Shown here in pieces: positions 16,122 through 21,937 of a stretch of 21,937 bases of DNA; the first letter of the stretch is position 1, and each line of letters opens with the position of its first letter. This DNA comes from JBGPIK01 sp041484845 (lineage in GTDB: Bacteria; Desulfobacterota; Binatia; UBA9968): contig JBGPIK010000064.1 of assembly GCA_041484845.1 (NCBI GenBank), positions 1 through 21,937 on the forward strand. Direction: 5' to 3'. The position numbers and the translations under genes were made by a program. The notes beneath the pieces were generated by a model. It was not told the DNA's origin and did not search any database. It saw only the letters and a list, made by a program, of their open reading frames with translations.

Positions 16122-17066
16122 ATGGCTGCTGTTATCTTAATCACTGGCGCGAACGGCTTCATCGGCTCCCATGCTACGTCCTTATTTGAATCTCTCGGCC
16201 ACAAAGTCGTCCCCATCGATATTTTTCAACGATCCCATGATCTCGCGCTTCTGCCGATCCGGACAACAACCGACGAATTGGATGTAACCGATAGTGTCCC
16301 GTTTCTCGAACTCTGCAAGGCCCACGGTGTAACGCATATTTTTCACGCCGCACATCCACGGCGGGAGGAAAATCCAACCGTGCTCGATTTCTGTTACCAT
16401 GCGATGACGAACATTCTGGAAACGGCAAGGGAGCTAAAGGTTCAACGAGTCGTGTATTCCAGTTCCGGCGCCCTCTACGGCCAACTCAGAAAGAAAGACC
16501 ATTCTCCGATCCAAGAAGATGATCCCGTTACGATTTACCCCACCTACTTCTATCGCTCTGCCAAGATCCTCTCCGAGTGGTTGGGTGATTTTTACAAGGA
16601 ACAGTACGGAGTTCCTTTCGTCGCGCTAAGATATTCTTCCGTCTACGGTCCCGGACTCGGCAGAGGCATTCCGCTCGAGCTGAAGAAAGGGGTTCTCGGC
16701 CAAGAGTGCCGTCCGTATCTCACTCGCATACCGGATGATGTGATCTATGTCGATGACGTCACTGATGCGGTACGCCGCGCCCTTTTCAACGCTAATCCGT
16801 TGAGCCGGGCTTACAACATCGCCCTCGACAAAGCCTACGGCAATGAAGAGCTCAAACAGGCGATCCGGAGAACATTGCCGGCTCTTTCATTTGAAATAGG
16901 CAAACATCCGAACTCGGCTACGACAGGCCCTCATCGAGATCGTGACGTGCTGGATATCAGTCTGGCTAAGAAAGAGCTCGGCTGGGTTCCGAGTATCGAT
17001 CTCTACGAAGGGATAGCCCGGCTCGCAGAGTGGTTAAGGAACAACAAAGCGGTCCTAAGACCATGA
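16122..17066 (+). CDS. NAD-dependent epimerase/dehydratase (extended SDR)
   Basis: 314 residues. N-terminal dinucleotide site GANGFIG (9-15), HAAH (75-78), SSSGALYG (113-120), and the catalytic Tyr144-x3-Lys148 in YRSAK, with RYSSVYGPG (170-178) closing the pocket. The distal part has YVDDVTDAV (209-217) and LGWVPSIDLYEGI (286-298), usual in extended short-chain dehydrogenases. Typical members act on nucleotide sugars, but many catabolic operons carry relatives acting on small hydroxy or oxo compounds; the sequence does not decide. GGAAAGG stands 8 bases before ATG 16122 and only 17 bases separate it from the creatininase gene, so it appears to be the last gene of the long + strand run. Confidence 0.9.
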   Translation: MAAVILITGANGFIGSHATSLFESLGHKVVPIDIFQRSHDLALLPIRTTTDELDVTDSVPFLELCKAHGVTHIFHAAHPRREENPTVLDFCYHAMTNILETARELKVQRVVYSSSGALYGQLRKKDHSPIQEDDPVTIYPTYFYRSAKILSEWLGDFYKEQYGVPFVALRYSSVYGPGLGRGIPLELKKGVLGQECRPYLTRIPDDVIYVDDVTDAVRRALFNANPLSRAYNIALDKAYGNEELKQAIRRTLPALSFEIGKHPNSATTGPHRDRDVLDISLAKKELGWVPSIDLYEGIARLAEWLRNNKAVLRP

Positions 17067-17172
17067 AGCGCTTGTGCAACCACACGGACAAACCCGCTCG
17101 GTTTCATCTTCTTGATCCGGTGTGATTTCGTCCCGAAGTTCCTTCTCCAACAGATCTCTCGACGATTGAAGC
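17067..17172. other. convergent intergenic gap
   Basis: 106 bases between the epimerase and the - strand Dac3 gene. The only structure noticed is a 5-bp stem AAACC/GGTTT around 17090 with no following T-run, too weak to call a terminator, although a terminator for one or both converging genes would be expected here. Confidence 0.4.
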
Positions 17173-18024
17173 TCACACGCCCTCGTAATACCTCCGCGCC
17201 CAGGCGGCGATGTCGCCGCGGCGGGCGAACCATACCTCTTTGTGGCTCTTGGCGTAGGCGATGATCTTTTCAAAGGTGTCGATCAGCGGGATGCGCGAGA
17301 TCAGATAGGCATGCGTGATGACGTTCATCATTGTCGGATTTTTGCCCCCGGTCTCGTACCGGTAATCGAACTCGTCTTTGAACTTTTCAAAAAAGCCCTG
17401 GCGCGTGCCTTCTTCCTCTAAGCGGTGATCGTTGATCGTGTACTGATGCGGAACCATGACGAGCGTTTGATCGCCGATGTTGCGCATATAAGGCATCTCA
17501 TCGTCGTGATAATCGCAGTTATAGAGCAAGCCGGCCGCGACATTGAGCTCAAGCGTGTTATCGGTGGAACGAACTCCGGGCGAGGACCAACCGGTCGGCT
17601 TTTCGCCGGTCAGGCGGGTAATCGCTTCGACCGTCTTAAAGATGTTCTCGCGCTCCTGCTCGCGCGTGAGCATGTAAAGATATTCTCCCATTTCCCACCC
17701 GTGAGCGACCATCTCGTGTCCACGGCTATGGGCGTATTTCACTAGCTCGGGGTAATATTCGCAGGTCAAGCCGTTGATCGGCATGCTGACTTTGAGATCG
17801 AACTTTTCACAGACATCCAGTAGCCGCTTTAGGCCGATTTTTGCGCCGAACTCGCGAAAGGTCTCCGTGGAGTAGTCGCGTTTGCACACGGCGTTCGCCG
17901 GAATGGACCCGCGCTGCAACCCTCTCCCTTTTGTCGGCTTGGTCCGGTCCCACGCTTCAAAGGCGATGCCGAGCACGAAAGCGACACGCGCGTTGTTCGG
18001 CCACTTGAAACTCTGCCCTGCCAT
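17173..18024 (-). CDS. Dac3: PuuE-like polysaccharide-deacetylase superfamily hydrolase, divergent member
   Basis: 283 residues from the ATG at 18024, set by GGGAGGAG 6 bases upstream. A start at 18051 is open in frame but lacks such a site. The opening FKWPNNARVAF matches Dac1 (IRWPNNAKIAV). Motifs: GHEMVAHGW (102-110; His103, His108), GWSSPGVR (145-152) and HAYLISR (238-244) in place of HAHIGGR. It carries an insertion of about 20 residues after the first strand (residues 27-50), and Dac1's TIDTNG reads SMPING here, so the Asp is missing. It is therefore a different subclass, close to allantoinase-type PuuE, with another substrate likely. It is transcribed away from the YtcJ-type amidohydrolase, with a shared 83-base control region. 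Confidence 0.88.
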   Translation of the reverse strand: MAGQSFKWPNNARVAFVLGIAFEAWDRTKPTKGRGLQRGSIPANAVCKRDYSTETFREFGAKIGLKRLLDVCEKFDLKVSMPINGLTCEYYPELVKYAHSRGHEMVAHGWEMGEYLYMLTREQERENIFKTVEAITRLTGEKPTGWSSPGVRSTDNTLELNVAAGLLYNCDYHDDEMPYMRNIGDQTLVMVPHQYTINDHRLEEEGTRQGFFEKFKDEFDYRYETGGKNPTMMNVITHAYLISRIPLIDTFEKIIAYAKSHKEVWFARRGDIAAWARRYYEGV

Positions 18025-18030
18025 TCTTAG

Positions 18031-18038
18031 CTCCTCCC
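18031..18038 (-). promoter_or_regulatory. ribosome binding site setting the Dac3 start
   Basis: Reads GGGAGGAG on the - strand, 6 bases before ATG 18024. It decides against the longer in-frame start at 18051. Confidence 0.7.
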
Positions 18039-18090
18039 GTGTTGACTTCAATCAACGAAGCGACCTATAGCCTAAGTGTTGATGTTGAGC

Positions 18091-18098
18091 AAGGAGGA
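18091..18098 (+). promoter_or_regulatory. ribosome binding site setting the amidohydrolase start
   Basis: AAGGAGGA lies 9 bases before ATG 18108. A nearer ATG at 18103 is out of frame, and the in-frame extension back to 18039 overlaps the promoter candidate. Confidence 0.7.
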
Positions 18099-18107
18099 TA
18101 TCATGTC

Positions 18108-19751
18108 ATGAAGTCGCGCCCACTACCCTATCCCGATCTGATTCTTTATAACGGCACTATCCGCAGCTTCGCCGCCGGCGGCTCTACCTGTGCAGCGCTT
18201 GCCTGCGCCGGCGGACGCATTGTCGCAACCGGAGATTCAGACGCGATGCGCCGTCTCGCCGGACCTGATACACAGACGATCGATCTCCAAGGCAGAGTCA
18301 CCATTCCTGGACTGACCGATACGCATGTCCATCTTTCCGAAAAAGGGACGGCGGAAATGGAGCTTGTGGACTGCCGCGATTTTTATACCGATGTCCACTC
18401 GGTCTCTGACGTCCTTGAGCGCCTCGCCAAATGCGCCGCGGAAGCGCCGCAAGGTTCATGGATTGTCGCCCACGGCAGCCCGATGCAAGACTTTCGCATG
18501 AAGGACAAGCGTTATCCCGACAAACACGACCTCGATCGCGTCTGCCCCGATCATTTGATATCCATCTCGTTTGGCGCGCATGTAACGATCGGCAACAGCA
18601 AAGCGCTCGCCGCGGCAAAAATAACAAAAGATACACCCGATCCCGCCGGCGGCCACATTAAGCGCGATCCGCAATCCGGCGAGCCCACAGGCGAGCTGCA
18701 CGAGCGCGCCCAGCTCATTCTCAGAAAAGCAGCGCCGACCTTTAATTACGTTCAGCTTAAGGACGGCATCGTGTTCGCCTTGAAACAATGTCTCGAGCGC
18801 GGTGTCACGACGGTTCATGACATCGTCCGATCGGGCGAACCGGTGCGCGCCTACCAAGAAATTTACCGCGAGGGCCGGCTCGATGCGCGTGTGGGCTTGC
18901 TGCCGCGGGTGATTGAATCGGACATTGGCTCGCGCAGCTTGATCGAGCTCGGCTTCACGACCGGCTTTGGCAATGATTGGTTAAGGATCGGCGGGGTTAA
19001 GATGAGCATCGACGGCGGCATTACCGGTCGCAATGCCTGCTTTTACGATCCCTACGAAGACGATTCGCACAATCACGGCATCATTCGCATCGAGCAGGGC
19101 GAGTTAAACGATACGGTTCTCAAGTGCCACAATGCCGGCTTGCGTTGCTGCGTGCACGCCATCGGCGACCGCGCCTTCGATATGGCCTTGGATGCTTATG
19201 AGAACGCCATCGAAAAATCGCCGCGCAAAGACCACCGTCATCGCATCGAGCATATGGGCAATTGGCTCAGCACGAACGAGCGGATGCAGCGGATGGTGCG
19301 CTCAGGGATTATCGCAATTCCCAATATCGCCATCGGTTATTATGTCGGGGATGCCATCCTCGACTGTCTGGGCGAAAAGCGGCTGACCAAAGCCTTTCCT
19401 TTTCGCACGCTTTTAAAAAACGGCGTCATCATCGCCGGCGGCTCCGACTCGCCGGGCTACTGGCCGGTTGATCCCTTGCGCGACATTGCCGCATGCGCGT
19501 CGCGCAAGATGCGCTGGGGCGATGTGTGGGTGGCGGAGGAACGAATCAGTGTCGCCGAAGCTTTCGCCATGCACACCACGACGGCGGCTTATGTCGGCTT
19601 TGAAGAAAATGACAAAGGGACTCTGGAGATCGGGAAGCTGGCCGACATTGCCGTCCTGGCCGAAGACCCGTTTCAGATCCAACCGGAACGAATCAAGGAC
19701 CTCAAAGTGGAAATGACGATTGTCGGCGGCGAAATTAAATATCAGGCGTAA
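18108..19751 (+). CDS. YtcJ/NfdA-type metal-dependent amidohydrolase (amidohydrolase family 3)
   Basis: 547 residues, cytosolic. Metal-site motifs are in the usual order: DTHVHL (71-76; His73, His75), a Lys in GGVKMSIDGG (295-304; Lys298), VHAIGDRA (349-356; His350), HRIEHMG (378-384; His382) and GGSDSPG (444-450; Asp447). The C-terminal small beta domain is complete (KGTLEIGKLADIAVLAEDPF). Members hydrolyse N-substituted formamides and other amides, so the exact substrate is open. The start ATG 18108 is fixed by AAGGAGGA. It is divergent from Dac3 and probably co-regulated with it. It extends the C-N hydrolase theme of the + strand run, but as a separate transcription unit. A strong palindrome stands 11 bases after its stop. 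Confidence 0.92.
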   Translation: MKSRPLPYPDLILYNGTIRSFAAGGSTCAALACAGGRIVATGDSDAMRRLAGPDTQTIDLQGRVTIPGLTDTHVHLSEKGTAEMELVDCRDFYTDVHSVSDVLERLAKCAAEAPQGSWIVAHGSPMQDFRMKDKRYPDKHDLDRVCPDHLISISFGAHVTIGNSKALAAAKITKDTPDPAGGHIKRDPQSGEPTGELHERAQLILRKAAPTFNYVQLKDGIVFALKQCLERGVTTVHDIVRSGEPVRAYQEIYREGRLDARVGLLPRVIESDIGSRSLIELGFTTGFGNDWLRIGGVKMSIDGGITGRNACFYDPYEDDSHNHGIIRIEQGELNDTVLKCHNAGLRCCVHAIGDRAFDMALDAYENAIEKSPRKDHRHRIEHMGNWLSTNERMQRMVRSGIIAIPNIAIGYYVGDAILDCLGEKRLTKAFPFRTLLKNGVIIAGGSDSPGYWPVDPLRDIAACASRKMRWGDVWVAEERISVAEAFAMHTTTAAYVGFEENDKGTLEIGKLADIAVLAEDPFQIQPERIKDLKVEMTIVGGEIKYQA

Positions 19752-19762
19752 CGCCGCTGATC

Positions 19763-19782
19763 GGGCGCGATGAATCGCGCCC
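19763..19782. repeat. perfect palindrome, possible REP-like element or terminator stem
   Basis: GGGCGCGAT-GA-ATCGCGCCC: a 9-bp perfect GC-rich stem with a 2-base loop (4 bases in practice), 11 bases after the amidohydrolase stop, in the gap between two converging genes. No T-run follows on either strand, so a factor-independent terminator is not assured. GC-rich palindromes of this form often occur as dispersed intergenic repeats; no second copy is in this window. Confidence 0.6.
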
Positions 19783-19784
19783 CT

Positions 19785-19798
19785 ACGTCTATAGACGT
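19785..19798. repeat. 14-base perfect palindrome
   Basis: ACGTCTATAGACGT reads the same on both strands and begins 2 bases after the larger palindrome. It may be the second half of the same dispersed element or a protein-binding site. Confidence 0.45.
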
Positions 19799-19839
19799 TG
19801 TACCTGGCGCTACGCTGTTCGGGGCCGCGGACTTCGGAT

Positions 19840-20385
19840 TCAGTTGGAGTTCGAGATGTTGACAAAAGGCCTATGTGCGGATTTATCGGAAGAGGCGTTG
19901 ATTCGCTTTTTCTGCTTATAGATGTGGATGCACAGTTCCTCGATCGTCGTTACTTGCGAGTTTCCTTGCTCAGTGCGACTGCCGTTGCAGGGTTCAAATT
20001 GAATCGTTACCGACTGAATCTTGTCCGATTGATCCTGCCACGAGACTCGAATTAAGCGCCCGCGCGTCCGGTCTACATAGTTGCCCGCTAGGCGCAAGAC
20101 TTGGGATAGGCTCAGCAGATCAGGCGGAGCGGGAAATGGCCTAATCTTCTCGCGTCCCTTTATTTCCAATTGTTTTATGGCGTCCACGGTATAGTGCTGC
20201 TCGAGATCCATGGAAATCGAGACCCCTTTGTACCAAAGCTGGACGACGTAATTCTCGCCGTGAGTCTTGATCTCCACGGCTTTCAATTCCATGGACTCTA
20301 GATTCTGGCCGATATAACGCAGAGCGTTCGAATATCGGACTTTGATTCGCGGAACCGGCTTTAGACTAACAGAAGCGAGGGCCAT
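19840..20385 (-). CDS. uncharacterised 181-residue protein
   Basis: I do not recognise a named family. There is no signal peptide or membrane helix. Residues 15-55 (KVRYSNALRYIGQNLESMEL, then KAVEIKTHGENYVVQLWYKG) look like a short helix followed by beta strands. The middle has PFPAPPDLLSLSQVLRLAGNY, then strands RLIRVSWQD and SVTIQFEP. The C-terminus is hydrophilic and probably disordered. Opposing evidence: no Shine-Dalgarno sequence ahead of ATG 20385. Favouring it: length, a plausible fold-like alternation of residues and no comparable competing frame. It lies downstream of the family 5 binding protein on the same strand after 214 bases. No link to the transport array is visible. Confidence 0.55.
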   Translation of the reverse strand: MALASVSLKPVPRIKVRYSNALRYIGQNLESMELKAVEIKTHGENYVVQLWYKGVSISMDLEQHYTVDAIKQLEIKGREKIRPFPAPPDLLSLSQVLRLAGNYVDRTRGRLIRVSWQDQSDKIQSVTIQFEPCNGSRTEQGNSQVTTIEELCIHIYKQKKRINASSDKSAHRPFVNISNSN

Positions 20386-20599
20386 GAGAACTTATGGCCA
20401 GCAACGTTTATGCCAATGAGCCCCGCGAAGTTATAGACGTTTCTAAGAGAAATCTCTGACAAACGTCCAAATTTGTTCGCTTGCGGGCGAAACTTGTCGG
20501 ATTAACTGTCTGTCGCTTGCTAGCGCCCGCGCATCAGTTTCTTGACGAAAATATTGCCGCGCCAAACCCCGACCTCGCGAAGTATGGGCGCGGCGCGCA
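20386..20599. other. 214-base gap with a long hairpin
   Basis: No gene is seen. GACGTTT (20436-20442) pairs with AAACGTC (20461-20467), enclosing a second stem AGAGA-AA-TCTCT, so a 32-base hairpin with a small internal loop can form about 135 bases after the end of the binding protein gene. It lacks a T-run and is called only as a possible structure. The remainder (20470-20599) shows nothing I can identify. Confidence 0.4.
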
Positions 20600-21937
20600 T
20601 CACGCTTTAATCTTCATTTCAGCGCTCAAGACTTTTTCATCCGGACGCGCCTTCCAGATCACATTGCGCGCAGCGCCATAGATTTCGGCCAGCGTATAGA
20701 GAGGAACCAATGGAACGTCCTCCATGAGAATACGGCCCGCCTGCTGGAGAATCGCGAGCCGTTTTTTCGGATCTCCGGTTTTCTGCTCCTCGTCAATGAG
20801 GCGGTCAAATTCAGGATTTTTATATTCGATGCGTTTGGTTACTCCCGACCGGAAATACTGATCATATACGGTGTCCGCATCGATGGCCGGCCGACCGACA
20901 TAATAAAATGGCAGCTTGCCGCCGTTGACGCCTTCCTTGCCCCAGAAGACCACGAATTCCTGCGAAACAAGCTCCGTCTTAACCCCCGCCTTTGCCAATT
21001 GGTCAGCAATGACTTGGCAAACCTCGCGCGCTTTGGGGTAGCGATCCGGTGAAAAATAGAGCTTGACTTCCAGACCGTTGCCGTAGCCCGCTTGCGTCAG
21101 CAGTTCTTTGGCCTTTTTTGTATCGTAGGGATAACGCTTGAGCTTAGGATCGTAGCCGATCACATTGGCGCCGACGGGACCGTTCATGACGTAGCCGTTG
21201 CCTTCGTAAATATACTTGATCACCGCCGTCGAATCGACGGCACAGTTAATCGCCTGGCGCACCAACTTATTGTCAAACGGCTTGTGCGACACGTTCATGG
21301 CGAGAAAATACATGCGTACCCCTTCGACTTTTTCAGCGCGCACGCGCGGGTGATTTTCCAGACGCGGCAGCTCATCCACCGGGACGTTATTGATAACATC
21401 GCCTTGACCGGCAAGCAGGCCCGCCACGCGGCCGGCGTCCTCGCCAACTTTTTTGAGCACGATTTCTTTGATCGCCGCTTTCGTTCCCCAGTAGTTATCG
21501 TTGCGCGTCATAACCAAGTTGCCGTCGCGCTGCCAACTGACGAACTTATAGGGCCCGGTCCCGATGGCGTATTGGTCCGCTTGATCGCCGTACTTATCCG
21601 CCGCCGCTTTGCTGACCATGAAGCGATTGTTGAGCCGATCCAAAAATACGGCATTGGGTACTTCGGTCGTAACAACGACCGTATAGTCATCCGGAGCCTG
21701 CATCTCCGTCACGTCTCTAAAATTATCGGCCTGCATGCTTTGCTTGTCGGTTTTAATCCGGTTGATGGAATGAACGACATCCTTGGATGTAAATAGGCTG
21801 CCGTCGTGAAACCGAATGCCCTTGCGCAGGTGAAGCACCCATTTTTTCCCTTGGAATTCCCACGATTGGGCCAGCACCCCGTAATATTCTTTGCGCTTGT
21901 AATTGACCTCCACCAGCGGCTCAATCATGTGCTGCCA
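20600..21937 (-). CDS. family 5 (peptide/nickel-type) ABC substrate-binding protein, 5' end cut by window
   Basis: 445 residues are visible and the frame is open to the window edge. The ATG at 21928 sits inside the family's conserved early segment (HMIEPLVEVN), so it is not the start; the signal peptide and first strands are outside. SBP_bac_5 features: AQSWEFQGKKWVLHLRKG then FHDG, SKDVVHSINRI, the AIGTGPYKFVSW block, KLVRQAINCAVD (the conserved alpha-helix of the family) and KKAKELLTQAGYGNG. Such proteins bind peptides, nickel chelates, opines or glycans. No dipeptide-type permease gene follows on the same strand, so its transporter partners must be upstream outside the window, or it is an orphan. 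It is unrelated to SBP1-6. Confidence 0.92.
   Translation of the reverse strand, partial: WQHMIEPLVEVNYKRKEYYGVLAQSWEFQGKKWVLHLRKGIRFHDGSLFTSKDVVHSINRIKTDKQSMQADNFRDVTEMQAPDDYTVVVTTEVPNAVFLDRLNNRFMVSKAAADKYGDQADQYAIGTGPYKFVSWQRDGNLVMTRNDNYWGTKAAIKEIVLKKVGEDAGRVAGLLAGQGDVINNVPVDELPRLENHPRVRAEKVEGVRMYFLAMNVSHKPFDNKLVRQAINCAVDSTAVIKYIYEGNGYVMNGPVGANVIGYDPKLKRYPYDTKKAKELLTQAGYGNGLEVKLYFSPDRYPKAREVCQVIADQLAKAGVKTELVSQEFVVFWGKEGVNGGKLPFYYVGRPAIDADTVYDQYFRSGVTKRIEYKNPEFDRLIDEEQKTGDPKKRLAILQQAGRILMEDVPLVPLYTLAEIYGAARNVIWKARPDEKVLSAEMKIKA

Larger units (their letters stand above)
18025..18107. promoter_or_regulatory. divergent control region between Dac3 and the amidohydrolase
   Basis: On the + strand, TTGACT (18042-18047) and TATAGC (18066-18071) are spaced by 18 bases, a plausible sigma-70 type promoter with a start near 18078. 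The inverted repeat GTTGA-6-TCAAC (18041-18056) covers the -35 element, and two more GTTGA copies lie at 18078-18082 and 18084-18088, so a repressor or activator could bind here. On the - strand the overlapping TATAGG with an upstream TTGCTC at 17 bases is a weaker candidate for Dac3. Ribosome binding sites are at 18031-18038 (- strand) and 18091-18098 (+ strand). All of this is by eye only. Confidence 0.4.

Noticed and set aside
19790..20441. Shared 10-mer TATAGACGTT at 19790 and 20432 flanking the 181-residue gene, as mobile element ends or target duplications
   Set aside because: Many 10-mer pairs are expected by chance in 22 kb, and no transposase or terminal inverted repeats are seen.
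21092..21796. 234-codon + strand open frame opposite the family 5 receptor
   Set aside because: It is a shadow of a conserved protein on the other strand; the His/Arg-rich translation is typical of antisense frames.
1..21937. CRISPR arrays, tRNA or rRNA genes, insertion sequences
   Set aside because: I scanned for short spaced repeats, cloverleaf-type sequences and transposase motifs and saw none.

Overview
The window reads as part of a chromosome of an uncultured, Gram-negative-type bacterium. The binding proteins have Sec signal peptides without a lipobox cysteine, which fits a periplasm. Genes are tightly packed with mostly clear Shine-Dalgarno sites, and base composition looks moderate to slightly GC-rich by eye. 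Nothing here fixes the phylum; a soil or sediment lineage (Desulfobacterota, Tectomicrobia or Proteobacteria-like) is only a guess. There are no RNA genes, transposases, CRISPR arrays or recognisable transcription regulators.

Positions 1-17066 hold one long run of + strand genes. First comes the 3' part of a binding protein (SBP1, 1-891), a PuuE/allantoinase-like member of the polysaccharide-deacetylase superfamily (Dac1, 903-1730) and an alpha/beta hydrolase (1747-2928). A decayed stretch (2929-3267) follows, holding remnants of a second Dac and a second hydrolase. Next are the only channel and motor of the system: a fused two-domain ABC permease (3268-4953) and its ATPase (4974-6071). Then come SBP2 (6092-7207), Dac2 (7274-8101) and an M20/AbgB-like amidase (8128-9588). 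Four more binding proteins sit head-to-tail: SBP3 9636-10736, SBP4 10751-11881, SBP5 11902-12999 and SBP6 13019-14116. The run ends with a ketopantoate-reductase-like enzyme (14125-15159), a creatininase-family amidohydrolase (15232-16104) and an NAD-dependent epimerase (16122-17066).

Positions 17173-19751 hold a head-to-head pair, Dac3 on the - strand and a YtcJ-type amidohydrolase on the + strand, with a divergent control region at 18025-18107. The right end has a small unrecognised - strand protein (19840-20385) and a family 5 (peptide/nickel-type) binding protein cut by the window edge (20600-21937). Palindromes lie in the gaps on both sides of the small protein gene.

How the genes may work together (inference): one permease-ATPase pair appears to be served by at least five, probably six, paralogous binding proteins whose likely ligand-contacting segments differ in a correlated way. 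The imported compounds would be opened by a set of C-N bond hydrolases (three Dac proteins, M20, creatininase, YtcJ) and processed by an alpha/beta hydrolase, a reductase and an epimerase. This suggests uptake and breakdown of a family of related amides, ureides or lactams rather than iron. The most notable points are the multi-receptor array with its A-B-C-B-A pattern of pocket variants, the repeated SBP-Dac-hydrolase module and the fossil of a lost module copy.
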